A stretch of 64,000 bases of DNA from Sclerotinia nivalis (lineage: Eukaryota > Ascomycota > Leotiomycetes > Helotiales > Sclerotiniaceae), in assembly GCA_029531795.1 (NCBI GenBank), contig JAPEIS010000008.1, positions 2,108,001 through 2,172,000 of the forward strand, written 5' to 3'. The translations under genes and the position numbers were made by a program. Below the pieces are notes generated by a model, which saw only the letters and a program-made list of their open reading frames with translations, did no database searches and was not told the origin of the DNA. Below, piece after piece: positions 12,631-23,140 of the stretch (position 1 is the first letter of the stretch; each line of letters starts with the position of its first letter).

Positions 12631-14224
12631 ATTGTGTGAAAGCGGATGTTTAAATCCAACAGAATCGGCGAGGGAAAAGTACAGAGGAAAAGAAAAGATG
12701 GCAAACGAATAACAGACGAAGGAACCCCTCAATATATAAGTAAGATTTATTTCTACCAGATCCTGAGCCAAGATCTAAGTATTTCGATTATGAATGACTA
12801 TTGCACAATAACTTTCCATCACAATCTATTGGACACCTTCTTTCGAAAAATCGCATAATCTTATCGTGGCTCCTATTAGAAGTTGCATATATTTCATGTC
12901 TGTACCCCACCTATTTGTTTTTATCATCGCATGGACATTCCAAATGGAGCAACGCGTGAGGTTCGGATGGCGACGATAGCAGCGATAGGTTAACTCCATG
13001 ATTCAAGCATCGATTTCTGATGAAGATACGTTGCTTGGCAAACATTTACATTGATGTTTGCTTATCATAAAGATCATACCTGTAACCCGATTACGTTTTG
13101 AGTAATAAGTAGGGTTTGATGTGTCGACGTCGATATCTGATTGTTTGTGTTGTGAATCGTGATATCGGAAATGTTTAATGTTCCAATATCATCCGTCGTT
13201 TTTGTGGAACCTTTGGACTCCCGTGTTTCGCATGTACCTTCCTAAAAAGTACTTTGGCTATTGGCTATTCTTAACATCAGACTTGCTGAAAACATTCATT
13301 TTGAATCAACAATGATGATATAGCATCATGACAAGATCAATTCAATTTTGAATGAAAAATGAGCTTTGGAGCTTTGACGGGCGTTTCATATATTCATACA
13401 TAATCTGCGTATACACCATAACATCAAAAAATCAACCAAATCTAACCCATTACCCCCGAACAATCGCTCACCCAACAGAATTCAACGAGATTCCTAAATA
13501 TCCATAAAATCTCCAGATCACTCAAACCCATCTACAAATGACCGACGTATCCTAAGCGAAGGGGAAAACTTGCATGAAGTGAGACTGACTAAAAGTCATA
13601 TCTCGAAGTTCATAAATCTCACTATGTGTAATACCTAGAAGAAATCGACTTGAACTACTTTATATTATTCCCGCTGTCTATAGCGATCAATCAAGAAATT
13701 TTTGTACACGAGTGTCCCTGCTAGATGGGAATATGGGTAATATTTCGAATCACTCATATTGTACGAGTAGTGACAATAATTCATTCATAACTGTTTGGCG
13801 AATCGATGCGGAAATAGAAAGGGACAGAGTCCTAGTGAATACAACATAATACCAGGTTTGACACAAAGAAGAAGAACAGAGTCAAAGAGCCAGGACACCT
13901 GATTGTAAGATCAGAAATGTGCACTGCGCTAATATGCTAATTCATTATTGTAACCAGACCACTTATAACTATTTGATGAATGGAGCTATAGAAACCTCCC
14001 ATTGCCTGCAATGAACATATCCCATACGATAGACCCAACGTCTGAAGATCGAATAAACTAGATAAACTTTATGAAAAACCATACAGATAGTGGAACCCCA
14101 CACTCTGTCGTAAATAAACTCCTCGAAACGATGAAAACCATTCTCAATCACAATTCGCATAATCCACCTACATCTCAAATACCAAACCATCATGCAACCC
14201 CAACAACAACTCTCTCAAAACCTC
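12631..14224. other. Intergenic region, amine oxidase promoter side
   Basis: It contains the 5' region of the amine oxidase gene, including the GATA cluster, then about 1.1 kb of AT-rich DNA in which I see no gene. Confidence 0.5.
12861..13067 (-). promoter_or_regulatory. Cluster of GATA-factor (HGATAR) sites upstream of amine oxidase
   Basis: Five matches to HGATAR lie within about 205 bp: 12861-12866 and 12921-12926 (minus strand), CGATAG at 12974-12979 and 12983-12988 (plus), and 13062-13067 (minus). They sit 230-440 bp before the amine oxidase ATG. AreA/Nit2-type factors use such sites for nitrogen catabolite control; function here is inferred from sequence only. Confidence 0.35.
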
Positions 14225-14863
14225 CTAATCCCCCGTAATATAAACCCAAATCAAGGGCCCCTGCCCCGGTAACCCCGTTCTCCTCCTCCCCGTGTCCCAC
14301 CCCAAATCCTTCAAAGTCATCTTCATCCTATCCTTATTCCCGCCCTTAAAAACCATCCCCTTAGTCCACTTCCCATTCCCCACTTCCTGAACTTCCGTCA
14401 TCACATTCTTATCCGCATCCTCATTACTACAACCCAGCTGTTGCATCATTTCCTTAACCGTCATACTAGCCGGAATAAAGAATTTTCGATGGTTAACTGC
14501 ATCGTGAGTATAGAGTGGGGAGTTTGCTTGCCAAGGTGGTGTTGAGCCGGTTACGAATACGTGAACGAGACAGTGCGAGGTCGGGAAGAGATAGTTGTAG
14601 CCTGGGGGAAGACCGATGCCGCCGAAGTGGTTTTGGACGTTGACGCCGGGAATACCGCTTTTATCGGCGGAAGGAGGTGCTGGATAGGTGCCAGGGAAAT
14701 GATACTGAGGAGCTACGAAACCTGGTGGTCCATAGCTTGCATTAGAAAAAGGGTCAGGATACCCATAGGGAGGTGGAGCGTAACCCATTGGGAATGCCAT
14801 ACCGGTGTTTGGGGGAGGTGGGCCGGAATCCCGACCGTGATAGGTATTATATGGTACGGACAT
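14225..14863 (-). CDS. Uncharacterised Pro/Tyr/Gly-rich N-terminus with conserved C-terminal domain
   Basis: 212 residues from ATG 14861-14863. Residues 1-85 are low complexity (YHGRDSGPPPPN, GYAPPPYGYPDPF). From about residue 95 the chain becomes globular: HCLVHVFVTGSTPPW, then TVKEMMQQLGC, GNGKWTKGMVFKGG, LKDLGWD and a final GLPGQGPLIWVYITGD. This pattern resembles a domain I believe is common in uncharacterised ascomycete proteins, but I cannot name it and propose no function. The codon just before the ATG is an in-frame TAA (14864-14866), and the open frame continues upstream to 15409 with a second copy of the YHGRD-GPPPP motif. So this may be the 3' part of a longer gene broken by one nonsense codon, or a gene that truly starts here. 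Confidence 0.6.
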   Translation of the reverse strand: MSVPYNTYHGRDSGPPPPNTGMAFPMGYAPPPYGYPDPFSNASYGPPGFVAPQYHFPGTYPAPPSADKSGIPGVNVQNHFGGIGLPPGYNYLFPTSHCLVHVFVTGSTPPWQANSPLYTHDAVNHRKFFIPASMTVKEMMQQLGCSNEDADKNVMTEVQEVGNGKWTKGMVFKGGNKDRMKMTLKDLGWDTGRRRTGLPGQGPLIWVYITGD

Positions 14864-15409
14864 TTATGGTCTTAGACTGGAAGGATAAATAACGGGAACT
14901 TGTGCGATGATAGGTTGATAGAATCGTTGTTGGGATGGAAAAGGTTGCTGAGGTGGATATGGCGGAGGTGGTGGTCCTGGATCTCGACCGTGATATCTAT
15001 TCCAACCACTTGAGGTATCGGCTACTGCTGTGAGTTCTTGATAGTAGAAGATTTCGTAACCGGTAGCGTCGAAGATTTGTATTCGGAGAAGCTGGACTTG
15101 TTGAATGGCGCTAAAGGGATCACAGAGTGTTTTGTACGTTACGATGACTTGCACGTCTTCGTGTGGAGGTAAAGTTACAAATCTTGATTCTTGGGAGGAC
15201 GCCACGATGGCGAGTTGAGCATAATATGCCGAGCTTGTTTTCTGGTAGTTTGGTGAAAGTATAGTGTAGCGGACGTAAAGGTATGTGCGACAGTGAGTAT
15301 CAAAGGGTGTCGTAGATGAGTAGAATGTTGATGACTTGTTTGCGTTTGGGACGAAGGAGACGATGGTTAAATAGAGAAGATGAAACGGATTGAACTTGAA
15401 CCAAAACAA
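14864..15409 (-). pseudogene. ATG-less open frame in phase with the downstream gene
   Basis: About 180 codons without a stop, in the same frame as the 212-residue protein that follows and separated from it by a single TAA at 14864-14866. It has no ATG codon anywhere in frame, so it needs an upstream spliced exon or is a relic. It reads like protein: TYLYVRYTILSPNYQK, EDVQVIVTYKTLCDPF, LRIQIFDATGYEIFYYQEL, then NRYHGRDPGPPPPPYPP, which is a diverged copy of the start of the next gene. Possible readings: the 5' half of one interrupted gene, or a truncated tandem paralogue. Annotation of exon structure is unresolved. Confidence 0.4.
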
Positions 15410-15708
15410 TAGAGGTTATATGAATGGAGAAAACATTTGTGAATCATGGAACATTTTCAATTAACAAACTTGCCTCCTATGATTCAGGTAAAACTTCATT
15501 GCATCCATCAGAAGCATACTAAAACATTAATTAGCAGTTAAAGGATGAATCACCCACAAATGATTTTGGGTTTATTGTTGAATTTTGTGAATCCTAGATG
15601 AAACCTAACCTTGAGGTCCTCTTCATGATACTGGTACAAAAATGCTGTAGTTTTCCACCCTATCCTTGAAACGCTTAAAAATACTAATGAATTTCGATTT
15701 TGAATGAT

Positions 15709-18519
15709 TTATCCACCTGCCACTACCGCAAGGCCTTCATAAATCTTCCCCTTAACAGCATAAAAGGAACTCGTTGTCACACCGACGCTTTCTACCTCAA
15801 TCCTCCCGGTACCAGTTTTACGGACAATGACAGACCCATCAATCAGAAGAGTACCTTCTCCTCTAAGTTCTGCAGTAAGACCAGAAGATTGCATGATTTT
15901 TCGTAGATCTGTTAGCCTTAGATCACCAACATGCAAAGGCTGCGCAACCGATCTTGTTGCTGATGCCATATTTGAAGGTAGTACATCTAGAATTGGCATT
16001 TCAACAACAGCTTTTGCCGAATCAAGAGCTGCCTGCGTTGGAGTTTCTTCTGATTCCCCTGTCAACATCTTTTGCTTCTTATTGGCACCTTCCGAATCAT
16101 GCAGATCGGTGTCAATATTTGTAGTTTCTAATCGACCTGTGAGAGTAACAATTCCCAGCCCCTTGACGTTCTGCCAGCGCAATTGCTTAACCAATGAGTC
16201 AGTAAGCTTTACAGCCCACGCATTGGTATCTACACTTGCGTCAATGATAACACCGATTTCTGGCGTGTATACATCGACGAGCTTATCTTTAGTGCTGCCA
16301 AGAAGCTTTCTGCAATCGTTGGCAAGTGCTAGCGTCTCATCTTTCATACCACCGACCAATATCAACGTCCGAGGCTGGATTAGAGGTATCAACATCTGAA
16401 GACTGCGTTTGTCGTGAAGCCCAGCGAAGTCGACAAATGCAATTCGAAGATTGATCTTGAGTGTCTCAACTGAGATATCCAGTCTAGATGGTCCAGGAAT
16501 CTCTTCTTCTACAATATCCATTAGATCATCCTCTTCCAAAACATCTGCTACAGAGCCATCCTCGTTACTGCCGGCCTGCTGTCGCTTGCCCTCATTCGTC
16601 ACTCTACGTTTCCCGGAAGCTGCAACAGCATCCCACTTTCGTTTTTTGCCGAGGGTATCTTTCGTGTCATATTTTCCAGATCGTTGTGGTTCCTGTCCAT
16701 CCACCTCATCCCGTTCTTCTGCCCTCAGAAATTCCCCGGGCCTAATCAGTTCTCCAAAATCATCATTCCGTTTCCTCCTGATCGCCATAGGAAACATCTT
16801 ATCACGACCCTTCTTCCCTCTTACATCAAAATCGTGAACACCTTTCTTTCGAAGAAGTATATTGATGCCAAGATCTTCATCACTCAAGCCAATCTTTTTC
16901 CGGTTCGCTTGGCCCATAGTTGCGGATATGTTAAGAGCTTTTCCTTGCTGTTCAGTCTCAGAATCATCGGAATCTGAAGATGAATCCGATGAAGCATCAT
17001 CAACAATATCGGCAGAAGCCTCAAGAGCTGTAGCACTACCCGGTTGAAGAGTGTTCTGCAACTGACGTTGTGTCGCCAACCACTGTTGGTAAACAGTCAG
17101 ATCATTGCCCTCCAACGGAATACGTTTAGGTTCTCTGATTTCAAGGTCTCTTCCTCCCCCGTAGACTTGTTCTAAATTTCCTCCATTTGAGCTTGGTTCC
17201 GAAGCGACTCCATTGCGTCGTTCTTCCCACCATGACCACAGAGTCCTTCCCAATCCTGTAACTCCGTCAATCCTGTTCAACTTTTCTGTCAAAATCAGAA
17301 GATTTTTGTCATCGTCCGCGATTTTTCGTAGCACTTCTTTCGAAAATCCCCATTCAATGGAAGTGTCACTGGCAAGAATCACTTTCCCCACTGATCTTCC
17401 TAAATTGTCCGTCTCATTTAACATTCGGTCGATTTGACCCTTTCGCCCTAGTAGTCGAAGATGTTTAAACTCGAATGGGCCAGCATTTTGTTTTGATTCA
17501 TCCGAGGATGCGTGTCTCCTTTGTTGTCCAGTTTGCTGTTCCTCATGGCCAGGCTGGGCTTCAAACTCTCGAATAATAGCTTCGTCCATCCACTCAAACA
17601 TACTCCTCGTATATCTCATCGTCATTTCACTTGTACTGACTGCTAGGTAAGGTTTTGCGGACCTGAATGCGCTTTCTTCTTCCTGGTTTCCAGTTCTCCA
17701 AGCATGCTCTAAGAGATATGCTAGTTCCATCATTCGCGCTCCAGAATCTGTCGGTATAAGGACAATGCCTCCTCTTTTAATCGATGATTTAATCATATCG
17801 AGTAGAAGTTCATCTCTCTTGGCTCTTCCTCCAGGTAAGGCCACTCGTTCTCCTCCTTTACTACTACATATTAATGCGGTCGGTTTTCGTAATTGCTCGA
17901 TAACTTCAGCACCTCCCGCTCCCGCTCCGCCCAACCAAGCCGCACCAGCCAAAACATTCTCACGAGCTTGATTCCAATCCACTGCATATACTATAGACTC
18001 GAGCCCATGTTGAATGTGCCATATTGTGCCTCCTAAACTATGTCCTGCATTGTAGGCTGTAATTGTTACTCCATTAAGTGGTTGATGGGGCTGCGAATAT
18101 TTCAAAGGACGAACGAGCGAAAAAAAGTAATTAATTTCCTCTTTCGTCGGAGGTTGAAGAAGGAAAGAAGAAGTCGTAGGTATAACGGTTGATGCTAATG
18201 GTGTTGAGCTGTATAAATCTTGCAAGAGAGTCCTTCCAAGCGCGATGACAGGATGTGTCGCATAGACAGGTATTCGAGTGAAGAGAGGAAAGTGCTTGCA
18301 GCAATGTGCATAAGCCGCGATATGAGGAACGGTGGCATGAGTGAGTAGTATAAGTGAGAGCGTCGGGATTTGTTTCTCCAGTTCCCTTAACTTTTCCACA
18401 TCGAAAGTTTCATCCCATCCTACATCAATCAGCACCTTAACTCCTCCATCAAGCTCAAGTAATGATTGCGACGCCGATGATTCGGATTGCGCTCCCTGTA
18501 AGGAACAAAACGTAAACAT
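15709..18519 (-). CDS. CFT2: Cleavage factor two protein 2 (CPSF100-like)
   Basis: Nuclear subunit of the cleavage and polyadenylation factor that processes pre-mRNA 3' ends; a non-catalytic partner of the Ysh1/CPSF73 nuclease. One exon, 936 residues from ATG 18517-18519 (MFTFCSLQGAQSES). Metallo-beta-lactamase fold at about residues 1-190: the normal HxHxDH metal motif is replaced by HATVPH (61-66), while NAGHSLGGT (157-165) keeps the shape of the fold. A beta-CASP region follows, then an acidic Ser/Asp/Glu linker (about 500-530), a long Lys/Arg-rich insert and the C-terminal RMMBL/CPSF100 part (VDFAGLHDKRSLQMLI and onward). Loss of the metal ligands is what the CPSF100 family predicts. A TTG-led extension in frame exists upstream but ATG 18519 matches family starts. 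It is divergent from SEC24 with 360 bp between starts. Confidence 0.92.
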   Translation of the reverse strand: MFTFCSLQGAQSESSASQSLLELDGGVKVLIDVGWDETFDVEKLRELEKQIPTLSLILLTHATVPHIAAYAHCCKHFPLFTRIPVYATHPVIALGRTLLQDLYSSTPLASTVIPTTSSFLLQPPTKEEINYFFSLVRPLKYSQPHQPLNGVTITAYNAGHSLGGTIWHIQHGLESIVYAVDWNQARENVLAGAAWLGGAGAGGAEVIEQLRKPTALICSSKGGERVALPGGRAKRDELLLDMIKSSIKRGGIVLIPTDSGARMMELAYLLEHAWRTGNQEEESAFRSAKPYLAVSTSEMTMRYTRSMFEWMDEAIIREFEAQPGHEEQQTGQQRRHASSDESKQNAGPFEFKHLRLLGRKGQIDRMLNETDNLGRSVGKVILASDTSIEWGFSKEVLRKIADDDKNLLILTEKLNRIDGVTGLGRTLWSWWEERRNGVASEPSSNGGNLEQVYGGGRDLEIREPKRIPLEGNDLTVYQQWLATQRQLQNTLQPGSATALEASADIVDDASSDSSSDSDDSETEQQGKALNISATMGQANRKKIGLSDEDLGINILLRKKGVHDFDVRGKKGRDKMFPMAIRRKRNDDFGELIRPGEFLRAEERDEVDGQEPQRSGKYDTKDTLGKKRKWDAVAASGKRRVTNEGKRQQAGSNEDGSVADVLEEDDLMDIVEEEIPGPSRLDISVETLKINLRIAFVDFAGLHDKRSLQMLIPLIQPRTLILVGGMKDETLALANDCRKLLGSTKDKLVDVYTPEIGVIIDASVDTNAWAVKLTDSLVKQLRWQNVKGLGIVTLTGRLETTNIDTDLHDSEGANKKQKMLTGESEETPTQAALDSAKAVVEMPILDVLPSNMASATRSVAQPLHVGDLRLTDLRKIMQSSGLTAELRGEGTLLIDGSVIVRKTGTGRIEVESVGVTTSSFYAVKGKIYEGLAVVAGG

Positions 18520-18879
18520 TGTTATTGCATTCTGTGACAATTATAAAATGGAATGGAAATATGTATTCTAAGTACCCAATAAAGAATACAAGGCTATCAT
18601 GGAAAGGCTGTAGCCGCGACCGAACGCCCAATAATATTACAACACGCTAAAAATTTAAGGTTTAGGCCTGGTTCTAGGACATGAGGCAAGGTAGCCTTAA
18701 GGAGTGGTGGTGGGACGGAATTTATATCTTCAATTCCACTCAGTTAATACCTTGGCGTATATTCAATGTTTTTCGCCAGTTATTCTTGTTAATATCCTAT
18801 GTAGTCGCGGACTCTCTACTACTTCGCATCCATATAATCTTATAATATTTCACAGCCGCCCGAATCTTCGACAGACAAT
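18520..18879. promoter_or_regulatory. Shared divergent promoter of CFT2 and SEC24
   Basis: 360 bp between the two opposite start codons must hold both 5' leaders and both promoters. I see no clear single element; the layout alone supports the call. Confidence 0.55.
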
Positions 18880-21800
18880 ATGGCGCAACCTCCTTTCGTA
18901 AGGCAATCTGTTCTATTTACAAGACTTTTGAGAATGAATTCACCGTTTTTTACATGGACTGACCATTATTTATAGCAACAGCAGCCATCTTATGGTGGAC
19001 AGCCTGTATATCAAGATCAGGGAAATCCTATGATGCATCCCACGGATCCAAATGATCTCGGCATGGATAATCTACAGATATCGAATCAACAACCAGCTCC
19101 AAGGAAAAAGAAGAAGGATAGACACGCATATCATGTTGTAGAAGCTCAAGGCTCTTCACAAGCATTTAATGGAATACCGCAGGGCGGCTTTCCTCCTTCA
19201 GCTTATCTCAATGCGGATCCTTCTTTAATACCATCTCCAGGTGGTCAATTCCTAAATTCGCCAATAACACCTCAAATGTCACAGTTTCCTGCCCCTGTGA
19301 ATGCGCCATTTAACCCCGCGAACCCCGCCACGCCTGCCGAATTCGCTGCCAGAAATGGACCTGGGGATGCCTTCTCTGCTAATGTGCAGACTTCGGCGCA
19401 GGGCCGAGTAGACCCAGATCAAATTCCCAGTGTACCTCGATCAAGAGATGCGATGGCGCAATATTACCTCAAGAACGTATACCCAACCTTTGAGCACCAC
19501 CTTCCCCCTCCAGCTACAGTGCCATTCGTTGCATACGATCAAGGAAATGCTTCGCCAAAGTTTGCACGTTTAACGATGAACAATATCCCATCCACGGCTG
19601 ATGCATTACATTCGACTGGGTTACCCCTCGGTCTTCTTTTGCAACCATTAGCCCCGTTGCAGCCGGGTGAACTCGAAATACCAGTTTTGGACTTTGGAGA
19701 AACGGGTCCTCCTAGATGTCACAGATGCCGTGCCTACATAAACCCCTTTATGGTATTTCGGTCCGGAGGTAACAAGTTTGTATGCAATATGTGCAACTAT
19801 GCGAACGATGTGCCTGCGGAATACTTCTGCGCGACTACACCACAAGGGGCTAGAGTTGACAGGGAGCAAAGGCCTGAGTTGATGCGAGGTACTGTCGAAT
19901 TTCTGGTTCCAAAAGAATACTGGTCACAAGAGCCTGTGGGTTTGAGATGGATTTTCTTGATTGATGTAGGTCAAGAAGCGCTAAACAAAGGGTTCTTGGA
20001 AGCGTTCTGTGAAGGTATTTTAGCAGCTTTGTACGGAGGCGATGATTCGACCGAAGAGGATGGATCTTCGAAACGCAGAATTCCCGAAGGATCTAAAGTC
20101 GGATTCGTGACTTTTGACAAGGACATTCACTTTTATAACATGAATCCTGCACTGGAACAAGCTCAAATGTTAATTATGCCCGATATCGAGGATCCGTTTG
20201 TCCCCCTTAGTGATGGTTTTTTCGTGGATCCTTATGAAGCGAAGTCCAACATTACTTCTTTGTTAAGTCAACTCCCACAATTGTTTTCCCAGATAAAAAA
20301 TCCTGAGCCAGCATTACTTCCTACTATCAATGCAGCTATGGCAGCTCTTGAAAAGACGGGAGGAAAGATTGTGTGCTCTTTGTCAGCTCTTCCAACCTGG
20401 GGGCCTGGCAGATTATTCCTCCGTGATGATGGAAAACAGCATGGCGGAGAGCAAGATAAAAAGCTATTCACTACCGAGCATCCCGGTTGGAGGAAAGCAG
20501 CAGACAAGATGGTTGCGACTGGAGTTGGTATTGACTTGTTCCTTGCTGCTCCCGGCGGCGGATATCTTGACATCGCAACAATAGGTAAAACAAATGCAAT
20601 CTTACATACCAATTACTAGAAGTGACTAACTTTTTCAATAGGTCACGTCGCTGCTGCTACTGGTGGAGAAACATTTTACTACCCCAACTTCGTCTCTCCA
20701 CGAGATAACGAGAAATTATCACATGAAGTTGTGCGCTCTGTTACACGAGAGACTGGATATCAAGCGCTGATGAAGGTCCGATGTTCAAATGGTTTGCAAA
20801 TATCTTCATACCATGGCAATTTCATACAACATACTTTTGGAGCTGATATTGAATTTGGTGTCATCGATTCGGATAAGGCCATGGGGGTCTTATTCAGCTA
20901 TGACGGAAAACTGGATTCCAAGTTGGATGCTCACTTCCAAAGTGCCTTACTTTACACTACGGCCAGTGGTGAGCGAAGGGTAAGATGCTCGAACATTATT
21001 GCTAGCGTAAGCGATCAACCTAAGGAGTGCATGAACTTTGTGGATCAAGATGCCATTTACTCGTTGATTGCAAAAGAGGCTGCATCAAAAATGCTGGCAC
21101 ACTCATTGAAAGAAATTCGAGGCGCCTTGTCAGAAAAGAACGTCGATATCTTGGCCGGATATCGTAAGAATTTCTCTGGATCTCATCCCCCAGGTCAATT
21201 AGTTCTACCAGAGCACCTCAAAGAATTCAGTATGTACATTCTTGGTCTTATCAAATCTCGGGCTTTCAAAGGAGGACAAGAACCTTCCGATCGCCGAGTT
21301 CATGACGCGCGTATGATCAAAAGCATGGGCGCTCTAGAACTTTCTCTGTACCTCTATCCTCGCATGATCCCAATTCATAATCTTTCCCCTGAAGATGGGT
21401 TTGCAAATGAAGATGGCCATCTGAGGATGCCGCCCTCGGTGCGAGCCTCTTTTGCTAGAGTCGAAGAAGGTGGGGTATATCTCGTGGACAATGGACAGAA
21501 TTGCTACCTCTGGATGCACGGCCAAACTTCACCTAACCTCATCATTGATCTATTTGGCGAAGACAAAGATAATCTCAAGGCACTGGATCCATACCTTTCA
21601 TCTTTACCTGTGCTTCAAACTCATCTCAGCGCTCAAGTACGAAACATACTGGAATATTTGAAGACGATGCGTGGAGCCAAAGCTTTGACGATTCAGCTTG
21701 CGAGACAAGGTCTCGATGGCGCAGAATACGAATTTGCCAGACTATTGGTGGAAGATAGAAATAATGAGGCACAGAGCTATGTAGATTGGTTGGTTCACCT

Positions 21801-21973
21801 GCACCGTCATGTGCAGCTAGAAGTAAGCTATCTATTTCTTGATCGAGGTTGAATATGGTTGATGCTAACATTGCCTGTGGAAATAGTTAACAGGCCAAAG
21901 AAAAAAGGATGATAGCGGGGATAATTCCTCAATAACGTCGAATTTTGCTGGGTTGAGACCTCCCTACTGGTAA
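18880..21973 (+). CDS. SEC24: COPII coat subunit Sec24
   Basis: Cargo-selecting subunit of the COPII vesicle coat, acting with Sec23 at ER exit sites. Exons: 18880-18897, 18976-20584, 20642-21822 and 21887-21973, giving 964 residues. Exon 1 codes only MAQPPF; exon 2 continues QQQPSYGGQPVY. The N-terminus is Pro/Gln-rich and unstructured. The zinc finger is CHRCRAYINPF ... CNMCNYAND (about 250-280). It is followed by the trunk domain (PVGLRWIFLIDVG ... GKIVCSLSALPTWGPG), the beta-sandwich (TRETGYQALMKVRCSNGL), helical domain and gelsolin-like domain, with a typical final LRPPYW. All introns are short with GT..AG ends. The tiny first exon is easy to miss; without it the gene would start at a later Met (19030) and lose 24 residues. 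Confidence 0.95.
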
Positions 21974-23122
21974 GTTCACGATTAAATGATGGATGAAGAA
22001 AAGTGTACGGCGGCGTAGTTAAAACCTGAAAGAAAACCAGGGATATTTGGAGTCGAATTTTGGAACGAGGGAAAGGGAATGGAACTGTGGTACGACAGTA
22101 CATGTGATTAGCGTGCATAAATATTCAGCATTTACCATCCAAATCTCAGTCCAGAATCAAAGCCTTGTTTCCAAAAACTATCTTGGCTTTTTCTTGCCGT
22201 ACGCGGCCATGGCTTGTATGGATATATCTCTTTTCATCATAAGTCAAGCCAAGAATTCTTCATCATACCATGATTTTTACTGATTTCTAGAGAATCAAAA
22301 ACTTTGCCAAGGTCATGAATCATGATGCAAGCACTTGTGAGGTCCCGAGCCTTATCTATCCTTCTCTTCCATAACTAGAAGCCAATCCGCCGGGTAATGT
22401 ACACCCGTATATGCCGAACCCTTGACCCTGTTGATGGCGGGCGATTGATCTTATATTCCAACTTCCAAGTATGAAGGGAAGAACATGAATCATCTGAAAA
22501 AAAGTTATTGCAAATATTCATCCCCTCCTTTGTTTGATTTCCCATTTTTATTTAGGTTCTAGCTATTTTTCCGCTTGTATGTTTATTTGTCTCTAAGGGA
22601 GCGGGTCGAGTGGTGCTATACTATTTACAAGTGTGGTAATGTACAGAATGGAATGGGACTGGTACTGGTAATGCGACTCTACTTATGCTTATGTGCGGCC
22701 CGGTACTTTAGTGTCCACCTATACTAGGTAAGCCATACAGGTAAACCATACGGCTAAAAAGAGATCCCAGTCCCTTGCAGAAACGCACGCGAGGAAATTT
22801 AGCTGAAGCATCAAGATTCAATAGATATAAGTGGTAAACGATGATTTTACGTATAATAAGGTAATAATAAAATAGGGATAGTAAATTTTATGGCGCTTGG
22901 TGCTTCGTGCAGGGAAAAAGGACCGATGTGACGGTCTGTCGGGACTCGGGTGTCGAGGATTATGGCTCAAGGTACTGTGTCCCGGGTTTATAGATCTTCT
23001 CGTTTGGATTTCCGGCCCACTTGACTTCCGTTAGTTGTTCCTTTCGGAAAAATACCAGAAAGTCAGTTCCTGACAACGATAGTGGAATCACAAGAAGCCC
23101 AGAAATCAAAACGAAGCGGGCA

Positions 23123-23140
23123 GGGGGGGGGGGGGGGGGG
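23123..23140. repeat. Poly-G run of 18
   Basis: An uninterrupted G18 mononucleotide tract, unusual in otherwise AT-rich intergenic DNA and prone to length errors in sequencing. Confidence 0.9.

Noticed and set aside
18520..18540. Longer N-terminus for the CPSF100-like gene
   Set aside because: The extension starts with TTG; ATG 18519 matches the family start.
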